Shown piece after piece: positions 1 to 5,773 of a stretch of 13,808 bases of DNA. Location: the NCBI GenBank assembly GCA_023436605.1, contig JAEZIQ010000048.1, positions 1 to 13,808 on the forward strand, given 5' to 3'. The notes below the pieces were generated by a model. That model saw only the letters and a program-made list of their open reading frames with translations. It ran no database searches and was not told the origin of the DNA. Source of the stretch: Actinomycetes bacterium (lineage in GTDB: Bacteria; Actinomycetota; Thermoleophilia; Solirubrobacterales; 70-9). The stretch's first letter is position 1. Every line of letters starts with the position of its first letter. The translations under genes and the position numbers were made by a program.

Positions 1-46
1 GTGTTTTCGGGCCGCCCCGCCCCCCCCCCCCCGCCCCCCCCACCAG
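1..46. other. C-homopolymer low-complexity contig edge
   Basis: Bases 11-40 are almost pure C, broken only by a few G. The frame of the adjoining RTX gene stays open through it and would read as a proline run. The downstream paralog has no such run: its matching stretch (from about 2278) reads as ordinary Asn/Gly-rich RTX sequence, and similarity begins only at about base 47. The likely explanation is sequencing or assembly noise at a contig end, not a real Pro-rich segment. Confidence 0.6.
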
Positions 47-1390
47 CCCGGTAACTACGGCCCGGCCTACCTTGACGGCGGCGAAGGTGACGACTGGGTG
101 TACGGCACCTCGCAGGACGACACGATCATCTACAACTCGGGGATCAAGGAAGTGTGGGGGATGGACGGTGATGATCTTTTCGTCACCAGCTCCCGCGGCC
201 GTGGCAAGTTCGACGGTGGCAAAGGCGGGGACACCATCTCCTTCGCCGCCCACACGCCCTCGGAGCGCGAAGGTTCGATCACTGGCGTCAAGGTTGACCT
301 CGCGGCCGGCAATGCCCTCGGCTTCTCCAACTACGGCCTGAAAGGCATCGAAGGTGTGATCGGTTCTGCCTTCGACGATCGCATCACCGGTGCTCCCGGA
401 GTCGTCAACGAGATCGACGCCGGACTCGGTGATGACGAGATCACCGCCCAGTCCGAGGATTCGGTTGACGGCGGTCTCGGTGAGAACCAGTGCTCGGGCG
501 GCAAACAGGCCAACTGCAACGAGAGTTCCCCCGGCAACCAGCGGGGGGAGATCACCCAGGTCGACATCACCGAGGGCGGCCTGCCGATCATCATGGGCAG
601 CGACGAAGGTGACTCGATCACGGTCACCTACGACGCTACGGCCGGGGCCTTCGGGTTCGAGGTGGCCAACGGGGCGCTGCCTTCCGGGCTCTGCGAACGG
701 AGCGGTGACCAGGGCCGCATCAATTGCCCGGTCGACCAGAACAACCTGAACGGAATGCTGGTCTACGGGGATTCCGGGGATGACACGATCACGCTGGACG
801 AGACGATCCCCACCACCCTGACCACGACCCTGAACGGCGGGACCGGAGTGAATCGGATCACCGGCGGCCCCAGCAAGGACTTCATCTCGACCGCGCCCGG
901 CAGTGCCGGCAGCATCCTCGAGGGTGGCGGCGGGCTTGACATCCTCTACGCCTTCGACACGGTCTCGTTGGGCGGCGGTGCCGAGACCGACGTCTTCCGG
1001 GTCGTCGACCCCTGCCTCGGGGCGACCCTGCGGGGTGACGACGGTCAGGACAGTGTCGTGTTTGCCGGGGCGACCCGCGGTGTCAAGGCGGACCTGGCCG
1101 GTGGCTACGCCGAGTGGAACGACGGCGGTTGCCCCGGACCCCGCACCACGATCGGCAAGGACATCGAGAAACTCGAAGGCACCGACAACGACGATCACCT
1201 GATCGTCGGCGGGAGAAACGAACAGCAGCAGGGCCGTTCGGTGCTGTTCGGAAGGGGAGGCATCGATACCCTCGATGCGAAGAACGGAAGTACCGACACG
1301 GTCACCACCGGCGCCAACGGCAGAAGCAACAAGGTGGTCGCCGACAAAAAAGACAACGTCATCTGGGGCTACGGCCTCGCCGGCCGCTGA
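2..1390 (+). CDS. RTX-type calcium-binding repeat protein, 5'-truncated
   Basis: This is the C-terminal part of a secreted hemolysin-type (RTX) repeat protein. The frame is open from base 2. The GTG at 98 is an internal valine, because clear RTX sequence (LDGGEGDDW) lies upstream of it. Glycine/aspartate nonapeptide-like repeats (GGxGxDxU) recur, for example DGGKGGDTI, AGLGDDEI and YGDSGDDTI, along with two GVK(V/A)DL strands typical of RTX beta-roll proteins. It aligns along its length with residues 287-736 of the next gene, so roughly 290 residues and the signal peptide are probably missing to the left. Numbered from the GTG, cysteines 132/140, 199/210 and 306/345 form three pairs that recur in the paralog. 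The C-terminal tail (EQQQGRS then VIWGYGLAGR) is also shared. RTX motifs bind Ca2+ and fold outside the cell; the actual role (adhesin, matrix, enzyme scaffold) is unknown. Bases before 47 are unreliable. Confidence 0.85.
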   Translation, partial: CFRAAPPPPPRPPHQPGNYGPAYLDGGEGDDWVYGTSQDDTIIYNSGIKEVWGMDGDDLFVTSSRGRGKFDGGKGGDTISFAAHTPSEREGSITGVKVDLAAGNALGFSNYGLKGIEGVIGSAFDDRITGAPGVVNEIDAGLGDDEITAQSEDSVDGGLGENQCSGGKQANCNESSPGNQRGEITQVDITEGGLPIIMGSDEGDSITVTYDATAGAFGFEVANGALPSGLCERSGDQGRINCPVDQNNLNGMLVYGDSGDDTITLDETIPTTLTTTLNGGTGVNRITGGPSKDFISTAPGSAGSILEGGGGLDILYAFDTVSLGGGAETDVFRVVDPCLGATLRGDDGQDSVVFAGATRGVKADLAGGYAEWNDGGCPGPRTTIGKDIEKLEGTDNDDHLIVGGRNEQQQGRSVLFGRGGIDTLDAKNGSTDTVTTGANGRSNKVVADKKDNVIWGYGLAGR

Positions 1391-1419
1391 CCCCAGAAGC
1401 CCGGGAGCCGGGCAAGTAA

Positions 1420-3630
1420 ATGAATCCAGGATCTTCCCTCAGATCGGTTTCCCTCACCGCGATCGCCTTGCTTCTCGCGCTGGCCGCTCTGGCCTGCGCG
1501 TCAGCCCCTCCCGAAACCGCTTCGGCGCGTCCCTCGCACTGCTTCGGCAAGAAGGTCAATCGGGTGGTCAAGGGTGAGAACAAGACGGTCCGTCTCAAGT
1601 ACCGGGACGTGGCCTGGATCTCCGGCAGGCATGTGACCGTGATCGGCAAACCGTTCAGCAGGATCTGTGCCGGAGAGGGTTCCCAGAAGATCATCACGGG
1701 CAAAGGCATCACCTTCACCGACGCCGGGCCCGGAAACGACCGCATCAAGGCCCTCAAGGGTGACGCCACCGTGAATGGTGGTCCGGGCGACGACGTGATC
1801 GCGACCCAGAAAGGCAACAGACTGCGGATCTCCGGCGGGAGTGGCAACGACCGTATCCGGACCGGCAAGGGCAACAGCGTCGTGGTCGACGCCGGACCCG
1901 GAGACGATCGCGTCCAGCTCCACACGAACACCTCGAGAGGGGTGATCAAGGGCGGACTCGGCAACGACCACTTGCGCGGCTCCAAGAGCCACGACCTGAT
2001 CTACGCCAGCCCGAAACGCAACCCCCACGGCCGTCCGGACCGCGACAAGGTGTTCGGTCTTGGCGGCAACGACCGGATCTACGACTACTCCGGGATCGGC
2101 AACCGTCTTTACGGCCTGACTGGGACCGACCGCATTCACAGCCTCGGCGACGCCGTCTCCGAGATCCACGGGGGTAACGGATCCGACTTCCTCTTCTCCA
2201 ACGGCGGAGTGACCGAAGCCGGGGTCCGCGAGAAACTCTTTGGCGAGCAGGGCAACGACCGTCTGCGGGCAGATGAGCCGAACAACAACGGTCCCGCCTT
2301 TCTTGACGGCGGCGAGGGCGACGACTGGGCCTACGGCACGCCCCTGTCGGACACGCTGATCACCCACTCGGGGATCACCAAGCTCTACGGCAAGGGCGGA
2401 GACGATCTTTTCGTGACCACCGGTCGTGGGCTCGCCCGGATCGACGGTGGCGAAGGCCGCGACACGATCTCGTATGCGGCTCACACTCCGCCCGGTGGTC
2501 GCCGTATCGACGGTGTGATCGTCGACCTGGGCGAGGGACGCTCGCTAGGCACAACCACCTACCGGTTGACCAGTCTCGAGAACGTGATCGGGTCGGCCTT
2601 CGACGACGAGATCACCGGAGCTCCGGGGGTCGCCAACGAGATCGAGGCGGGCCTCGGCGACGACGTGATCCGGGGCAACGGTGACGGCGACACCGCGGAC
2701 GGCGGCCTGGGCCGCAACGAGTGCTCCGGGTTCTCGAGAACGTCGCGCTGCAACGGTGAATCGCCCGGAGATTTCGGCAATCAGCTCACGCTCGTCGACA
2801 TCAACGACGGCGGGATCCCGATCATCATGGGCGGAACTCGCGACGACCGCATATCGGTCGGGTACGACGACTCGAACCAGTGGTTCCAGGTCAAAGTCGC
2901 CGACGGCGGAGTGCCATCCGGAAACTGTCGCGGGGTCGGGAGCCAGACCCGGGCCAACACGATCCTCTGTCCCGCAAGCCGGAACGACCTCGATGGCATG
3001 CTGGTCTACGGGGGCGAGGGTGACGACCGCATCAAACTGGACGGCTCGATTCCGAAGAACATGTCGACCACTCTGAATGGCGGTGACGGTCGCAACGTGA
3101 TCCAGGGCGGGCCGAGCAAGGACTTCATGTCGACCAGTTTCAACAGCGCCGGCAGCGTCCTCAAGGGGGGCGGCAACAACGACCTGATCTACGCCAATGA
3201 CCGGGTGAGCATCCACGGGCAGAAGGGCACCGACCACGCTCACATCCTGCGCCCCTGCTCGGGTTCGAAAGTTGATGGCGGCCTCGGCAACGACAGTGCC
3301 GTCTTCGCGGGATCGCCACGCGGAGTGAAAGCCGACCTCGGCAAGGGATATGTTCGGTGGATGAAGGGTTCCTGCTCCATGCCGACCCGGTTCGCCCCGA
3401 CCACCGAACGCCTTGAGGGCAGCTCCCACGACGATTGGCTGATCCTCGGCAAGCGCCACCGCCAGCAGCAGGGAAGGTCTTCGCTGCTCGGCCGCGAGGG
3501 AATCAACATCCTTGATTCGAAGAACGGCCGACGGGACACGGTGACCACGGGACCGGCGGCTCGCCGCAACAAGGTGATCCGGGACCGGCAGGACAAGGTC
3601 ATCTGGGGTTGGGGCCTCGCCGCGTTCTGA
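1420..3630 (+). CDS. Secreted RTX-type calcium-binding repeat protein, complete
   Basis: A 736-residue exported repeat protein. Residues 1-36 form a Sec signal peptide: a basic N-terminus, a hydrophobic core (TAIALLLALAALA) and an ASA site before R37. The cysteine at 26 is in a poor lipobox (ALAC), so a lipoprotein is less likely. Residues 37-100 hold a Cys pair (HCFGKK at 41, RICAGEG at 83). RTX-like repeats follow at 101-185 (AGPGNDRI, GGPGDDVI, GGSGNDRI, AGPGDDRV, GGLGNDHL) and again at 213-350 and 408-430. Residues 287-736 duplicate the upstream gene, including Cys pairs 435/444, 503/517 and 613/652 and the terminal VIWGWGLAAF. There is no catalytic motif I recognise. The start is the ATG 29 bases after the previous stop; no strong ribosome-binding site is visible, so cotranscription with the upstream paralog is likely. 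Ca2+-dependent folding is known for the family; the function here is unknown. Confidence 0.88.
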   Translation: MNPGSSLRSVSLTAIALLLALAALACASAPPETASARPSHCFGKKVNRVVKGENKTVRLKYRDVAWISGRHVTVIGKPFSRICAGEGSQKIITGKGITFTDAGPGNDRIKALKGDATVNGGPGDDVIATQKGNRLRISGGSGNDRIRTGKGNSVVVDAGPGDDRVQLHTNTSRGVIKGGLGNDHLRGSKSHDLIYASPKRNPHGRPDRDKVFGLGGNDRIYDYSGIGNRLYGLTGTDRIHSLGDAVSEIHGGNGSDFLFSNGGVTEAGVREKLFGEQGNDRLRADEPNNNGPAFLDGGEGDDWAYGTPLSDTLITHSGITKLYGKGGDDLFVTTGRGLARIDGGEGRDTISYAAHTPPGGRRIDGVIVDLGEGRSLGTTTYRLTSLENVIGSAFDDEITGAPGVANEIEAGLGDDVIRGNGDGDTADGGLGRNECSGFSRTSRCNGESPGDFGNQLTLVDINDGGIPIIMGGTRDDRISVGYDDSNQWFQVKVADGGVPSGNCRGVGSQTRANTILCPASRNDLDGMLVYGGEGDDRIKLDGSIPKNMSTTLNGGDGRNVIQGGPSKDFMSTSFNSAGSVLKGGGNNDLIYANDRVSIHGQKGTDHAHILRPCSGSKVDGGLGNDSAVFAGSPRGVKADLGKGYVRWMKGSCSMPTRFAPTTERLEGSSHDDWLILGKRHRQQQGRSSLLGREGINILDSKNGRRDTVTTGPAARRNKVIRDRQDKVIWGWGLAAF
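1720..1971 (+). repeat. RTX nonapeptide repeat block coding region
   Basis: This stretch encodes at least five successive glycine/aspartate motifs of the GGxGNDRI type (residues 101-184). They are spaced about 18-22 residues apart rather than in the tight 9-residue tandem of classical RTX toxins. At DNA level the core recurs as variants of AACGACCGNAT. The wide spacing suggests one Ca2+ turn per longer beta-strand repeat. Confidence 0.65.
2278..3630 (+). repeat. Segment duplicated from the upstream RTX gene (matches 47-1390)
   Basis: Residues 287-736 of the complete RTX protein align co-linearly with the upstream partial protein from about base 47 to its stop. Landmarks in the same order are GPA(F/Y)LDGGEGDDW, AAHTP, NVIGSAFDD / GVIGSAFDD, ITGAPGV, GMLVYG, GGPSKDF, QQQGRS, DTVTTG and VIWG. 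Nucleotide identity is visibly high in places but many codons differ, so the duplication is not recent. Confidence 0.8.
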
Positions 3631-4259
3631 TGGGCGTTGAGAGCCGAAGGGAACTGGGAGCGGGGGAGTTGCCTGGGGGGCAGTTCGCGCGGCTGCTGAA
3701 GGCGGTCGTGGTGCCGCGGCCGATCGCCTGGGTTTCCACCACCTCGTCTGACGGGGTCGACAACCTGGCTCCGCACTCATTCTTCACCTTCGCCTCGGAG
3801 GTGCCGCCGATCCTTCAGTTCACCTCGATCGGCCATAACGATTCGCTGCGAAACGCAACCGAGACGGGCGAGTTCGTGATCAATCTCGCCGACCTCGCCA
3901 ACCTCGACGCGGTCAACGCATCCGGCACCGCTTACCCCTTCGGGGAGGACGAGTTCGAAGCGCTGGGGATCGAGCGCGAAGAGTCGGCCGAGGTCAAACC
4001 CCCTCGCGTGGCTGGCTCACCGGTCGCGATCGAGTGCCGAACCGAAGGCACGGTCGAGTTCGACCAATCAGTAGTCGTCTTCGGAAGGGTCGTGCACCTG
4101 GCGATCAGCGAAGCGGTACTCGACGGGGATCACCCGGCGATCGAGAAACTTGCCCCGATGGCCCGGCTCGGTCGCAACGAGTGGTCGGAGATCGGCAGGA
4201 TTCACCGGATCGACCGGATTCCGCTTGAGGACGCCCGCAGGGCTGACGAAAACGCCTAG
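3630..4259 (+). CDS. Flavin reductase-like FMN-binding split-barrel protein
   Basis: A 209-residue cytoplasmic protein of the flavin reductase-like/DIM6-NTAB family, which bind FMN in a split beta-barrel and reduce flavin with NAD(P)H or act as flavoredoxins. The diagnostic N-terminal block is present: VVPRPIAWVST at 27-37, then NLAPHSFFTFAS at 45-56 and PPILQF at 59-64, followed by TGEFVINLAD at 79-88, the usual flavin phosphate and isoalloxazine contact region. Length is normal. I chose the ATG at 3630, which overlaps the RTX stop as TGATG, over an in-frame upstream start at 3609 that would lie inside the RTX gene and add seven residues the family does not need. The overlap implies translational coupling. 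The partner oxygenase or substrate is not identifiable from the neighbours; the adjacent RTX genes look functionally unrelated. Confidence 0.85.
   Translation: MGVESRRELGAGELPGGQFARLLKAVVVPRPIAWVSTTSSDGVDNLAPHSFFTFASEVPPILQFTSIGHNDSLRNATETGEFVINLADLANLDAVNASGTAYPFGEDEFEALGIEREESAEVKPPRVAGSPVAIECRTEGTVEFDQSVVVFGRVVHLAISEAVLDGDHPAIEKLAPMARLGRNEWSEIGRIHRIDRIPLEDARRADENA
4256..4259. other. CTAG shared by two convergent stop codons
   Basis: The palindrome CTAG ends both genes: TAG at 4257-4259 stops the flavin reductase on the plus strand, and the complement of CTA at 4256-4258 is the TAG stop of the malic enzyme on the minus strand. There is no intergenic space, and no hairpin terminator is evident around the junction. 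Confidence 0.9.
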
Positions 4260-5707
4260 CCGAGTGCGGCGAAGGCGCCGGTCTCGACGCTGAACCTCGC
4301 CTCACCGGCCCGCTTGGCTTCCTGCACCACTGCTTCGGCCACCCGGGGCGCCACATCGCGGTCGAAGACCGACGGGATGATGTAGTCCTCGGAAAGGTCG
4401 TCGCCGACCACATCCGCGATTCCGCGGGCCGCGGCCATCTTCATTTCCTCGGTGATCTGTGGGGCACCGGCATCGAGCGCACCGCGGAAGATGCCGGGGA
4501 AGCAGAGCACGTTGTTGATCTGGTTCGGGTAATCCGAGCGGCCGGTGGCCATGATGCGCACGTACTTGGCGGCTTCCTCGGGCGAAACTTCCGGGTCAGG
4601 ATTCGACATCGCGAACACGATCGGGTCGCGGTTCATCTTGCCCAGCGACTCGGGCTGGATGATCCCCGGGCCCGAGAGGCCAACGAAAACATCCATGCCC
4701 TCGATCACTTCGTCCGGGGTGCCGAGCAGATGGTCGGGGTTCGAGTTCTCGGCAAACCACTTCTTGATTCCGGTCAACTCACCGGCCTGGTAATCCTCGC
4801 GGGTAACCGAGAGTGCGCCCTTGCGGTCGCAGCCCACCACGTGGGTGAGGCCGGCGGCCAGCATCATCTTGGTCACCGCGATGCCGGCAGCGCCGAGTCC
4901 GACCATCAGGACGCGCAGCTCCTCGATCGGCTTGTCGATGATCTTCAGAGCGTTGAACAGAGCGGCCATGGTGACCACGGCGGTTCCGTGCTGGTCGTCG
5001 TGGAAGACGGGAATGTCGAGCGATTCCTTGAGTCGGTCCTCGATTTCGAAACAGCGGGGGGCGGAGATGTCTTCCAGGTTGATCCCGCCGAAAGTCGGGG
5101 CCATCAGTTCGACTGCCCGGACGATCTCGTCCGGGTCCTTCGTGTTCAGGCAGATCGGGAAGGCATCGACGCCGGCGAACTCCTTGAAGAGCATCGCCTT
5201 GCCTTCCATCACCGGCATCGCGGCTTCCGGACCGATGTCACCGAGGCCGAGGACCGCGGTGCCGTCGGAGACGACAGCCACCGTGTTCTTCTTGATCGTG
5301 TACTCGAAGGCGAGCTGGCGGTCCTCGTTGATCGCCGTACAGACCCGGGCCACGCCCGGGGTGTAGGCCATCGAGAGATCATCACGGGTCTTCAGCGGGT
5401 ACTTGTTCTCGACCGTGACCTTGCCGCCCCGGTGCATCTGCATGGTGCGGTCGGTGTACTCCATGACCCGGGCGCCCCGGATCGAGCCGAGGCCCCGGAG
5501 GATCCGCTCCCAGTGCTCCTGGTCGACGGCGTCGATCGTGAACTCGCGAACCCGTTTGCCCTCGCCGCCGGCGCCGGGGATCAGATCTACGCCTACGAGC
5601 TGGCCACCCGCTTCGGCTACCGATGCGGTCAGCTTGCCAAGGGGCTCCTGGCGGGCATCGAGTTCGACTCGGACGGTGACGCTGTACTGAGCTGAAACTG
5701 GTGGCAT
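4256..5707 (-). CDS. NAD(P)-dependent malic enzyme with N-terminal ACT domain
   Basis: A 483-residue decarboxylating malate dehydrogenase: malate + NAD(P)+ to pyruvate + CO2 + NAD(P)H, linking the TCA cycle to pyruvate. Residues about 8-85 look like an ACT-type regulatory domain (VTVRVEL start, alternating strands, GARVMEY end). The malic enzyme core follows: YTPGVARVC with the catalytic tyrosine at 115, VSDGTAVLGLGDIGP at 146-160, the catalytic lysine in PVMEGKA at 170, the metal site LED at 211-213 and FHDDQHGT at 235-242, the dinucleotide loop GLGAAGIA at 270-277, and FAMSNPDPE at 365-373. It lacks the C-terminal phosphotransacetylase-like domain of long MaeB proteins, so it is a short-form enzyme. 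Cofactor choice cannot be settled by eye. The start ATG sits 6 bases after a TAAGAT -10 box, pointing to a leaderless mRNA. It is divergent from polA. Confidence 0.93.
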   Translation of the reverse strand: MPPVSAQYSVTVRVELDARQEPLGKLTASVAEAGGQLVGVDLIPGAGGEGKRVREFTIDAVDQEHWERILRGLGSIRGARVMEYTDRTMQMHRGGKVTVENKYPLKTRDDLSMAYTPGVARVCTAINEDRQLAFEYTIKKNTVAVVSDGTAVLGLGDIGPEAAMPVMEGKAMLFKEFAGVDAFPICLNTKDPDEIVRAVELMAPTFGGINLEDISAPRCFEIEDRLKESLDIPVFHDDQHGTAVVTMAALFNALKIIDKPIEELRVLMVGLGAAGIAVTKMMLAAGLTHVVGCDRKGALSVTREDYQAGELTGIKKWFAENSNPDHLLGTPDEVIEGMDVFVGLSGPGIIQPESLGKMNRDPIVFAMSNPDPEVSPEEAAKYVRIMATGRSDYPNQINNVLCFPGIFRGALDAGAPQITEEMKMAAARGIADVVGDDLSEDYIIPSVFDRDVAPRVAEAVVQEAKRAGEARFSVETGAFAALG

Positions 5708-5713
5708 CTGACC

Positions 5714-5719
5714 ATCTTA
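5714..5719 (-). promoter_or_regulatory. Predicted -10 box of the malic enzyme gene (leaderless)
   Basis: On the minus strand the sequence reads TAAGAT, then six bases, then the ATG at 5707. That spacing places the transcription start at or within a base of the start codon. No Shine-Dalgarno sequence is present. No strong -35 is visible 17-18 bases upstream. Confidence 0.5.
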
Positions 5720-5729
5720 CGAGGGCGCC

Positions 5730-5739
5730 GTCGATCGAC
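5730..5739. promoter_or_regulatory. Palindrome GTCGATCGAC between divergent promoters
   Basis: A perfect 10-bp inverted repeat in the 66-bp gap between the malic enzyme and polA starts, close to both predicted -35 regions. It is off-centre (centre 5734.5, gap midpoint 5740.5), and GATCGA-type words are common throughout this window. A regulatory role is therefore only a weak possibility. Confidence 0.2.
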
Positions 5740-5761
5740 CTGTCCCGACTGCCCGAAGACC

Positions 5762-5767
5762 TATGAT
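5762..5767 (+). promoter_or_regulatory. Predicted -10 box of polA (leaderless)
   Basis: TATGAT, a near-consensus -10 hexamer, ends six bases before the GTG start at 5774, and there is no Shine-Dalgarno sequence in between. This supports both the GTG start and a leaderless transcript. The -35 is poorly defined (about CCTGTC with 17-bp spacing). Confidence 0.55.
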
Positions 5768-5773
5768 CGGGTC

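Noticed and set aside
11..43. A proline-rich linker encoded by the C run
   Set aside because: The paralog lacks it and the homopolymer sits at the sequence edge, so noise is the simpler reading.
98..100. GTG at 98 as the true start of the first RTX gene
   Set aside because: Clear RTX sequence shared with the paralog (GPAYLDGGEGDDW) lies in frame upstream, so the gene is truncated by the contig edge rather than starting here.
1500..1550. Lipoprotein reading of the RTX signal peptide (Cys 26)
   Set aside because: The residues before the cysteine are ALA rather than a proper lipobox, and a good signal peptidase I site (ASA before R37) follows.
1501..2484. A 327-codon open frame on the minus strand inside the complete RTX gene
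   Set aside because: High-GC shadow of the plus-strand repeats: its composition is Val/Asp/Ala-rich and repetitive because it is the antisense of GGxGND codons, with no domain and no start signal.
1720..3630. CRISPR-like or tandem DNA repeat array in the RTX region
   Set aside because: The periodicity is at the protein level, with degenerate codons and irregular spacing; there are no identical repeats separated by unique spacers.
2545..3780. A 411-codon minus-strand open frame spanning the RTX end and the flavin reductase start
   Set aside because: It overlaps two well-supported plus-strand genes across their junction and has no recognisable motif; typical antisense openness in G/C-third-position DNA.
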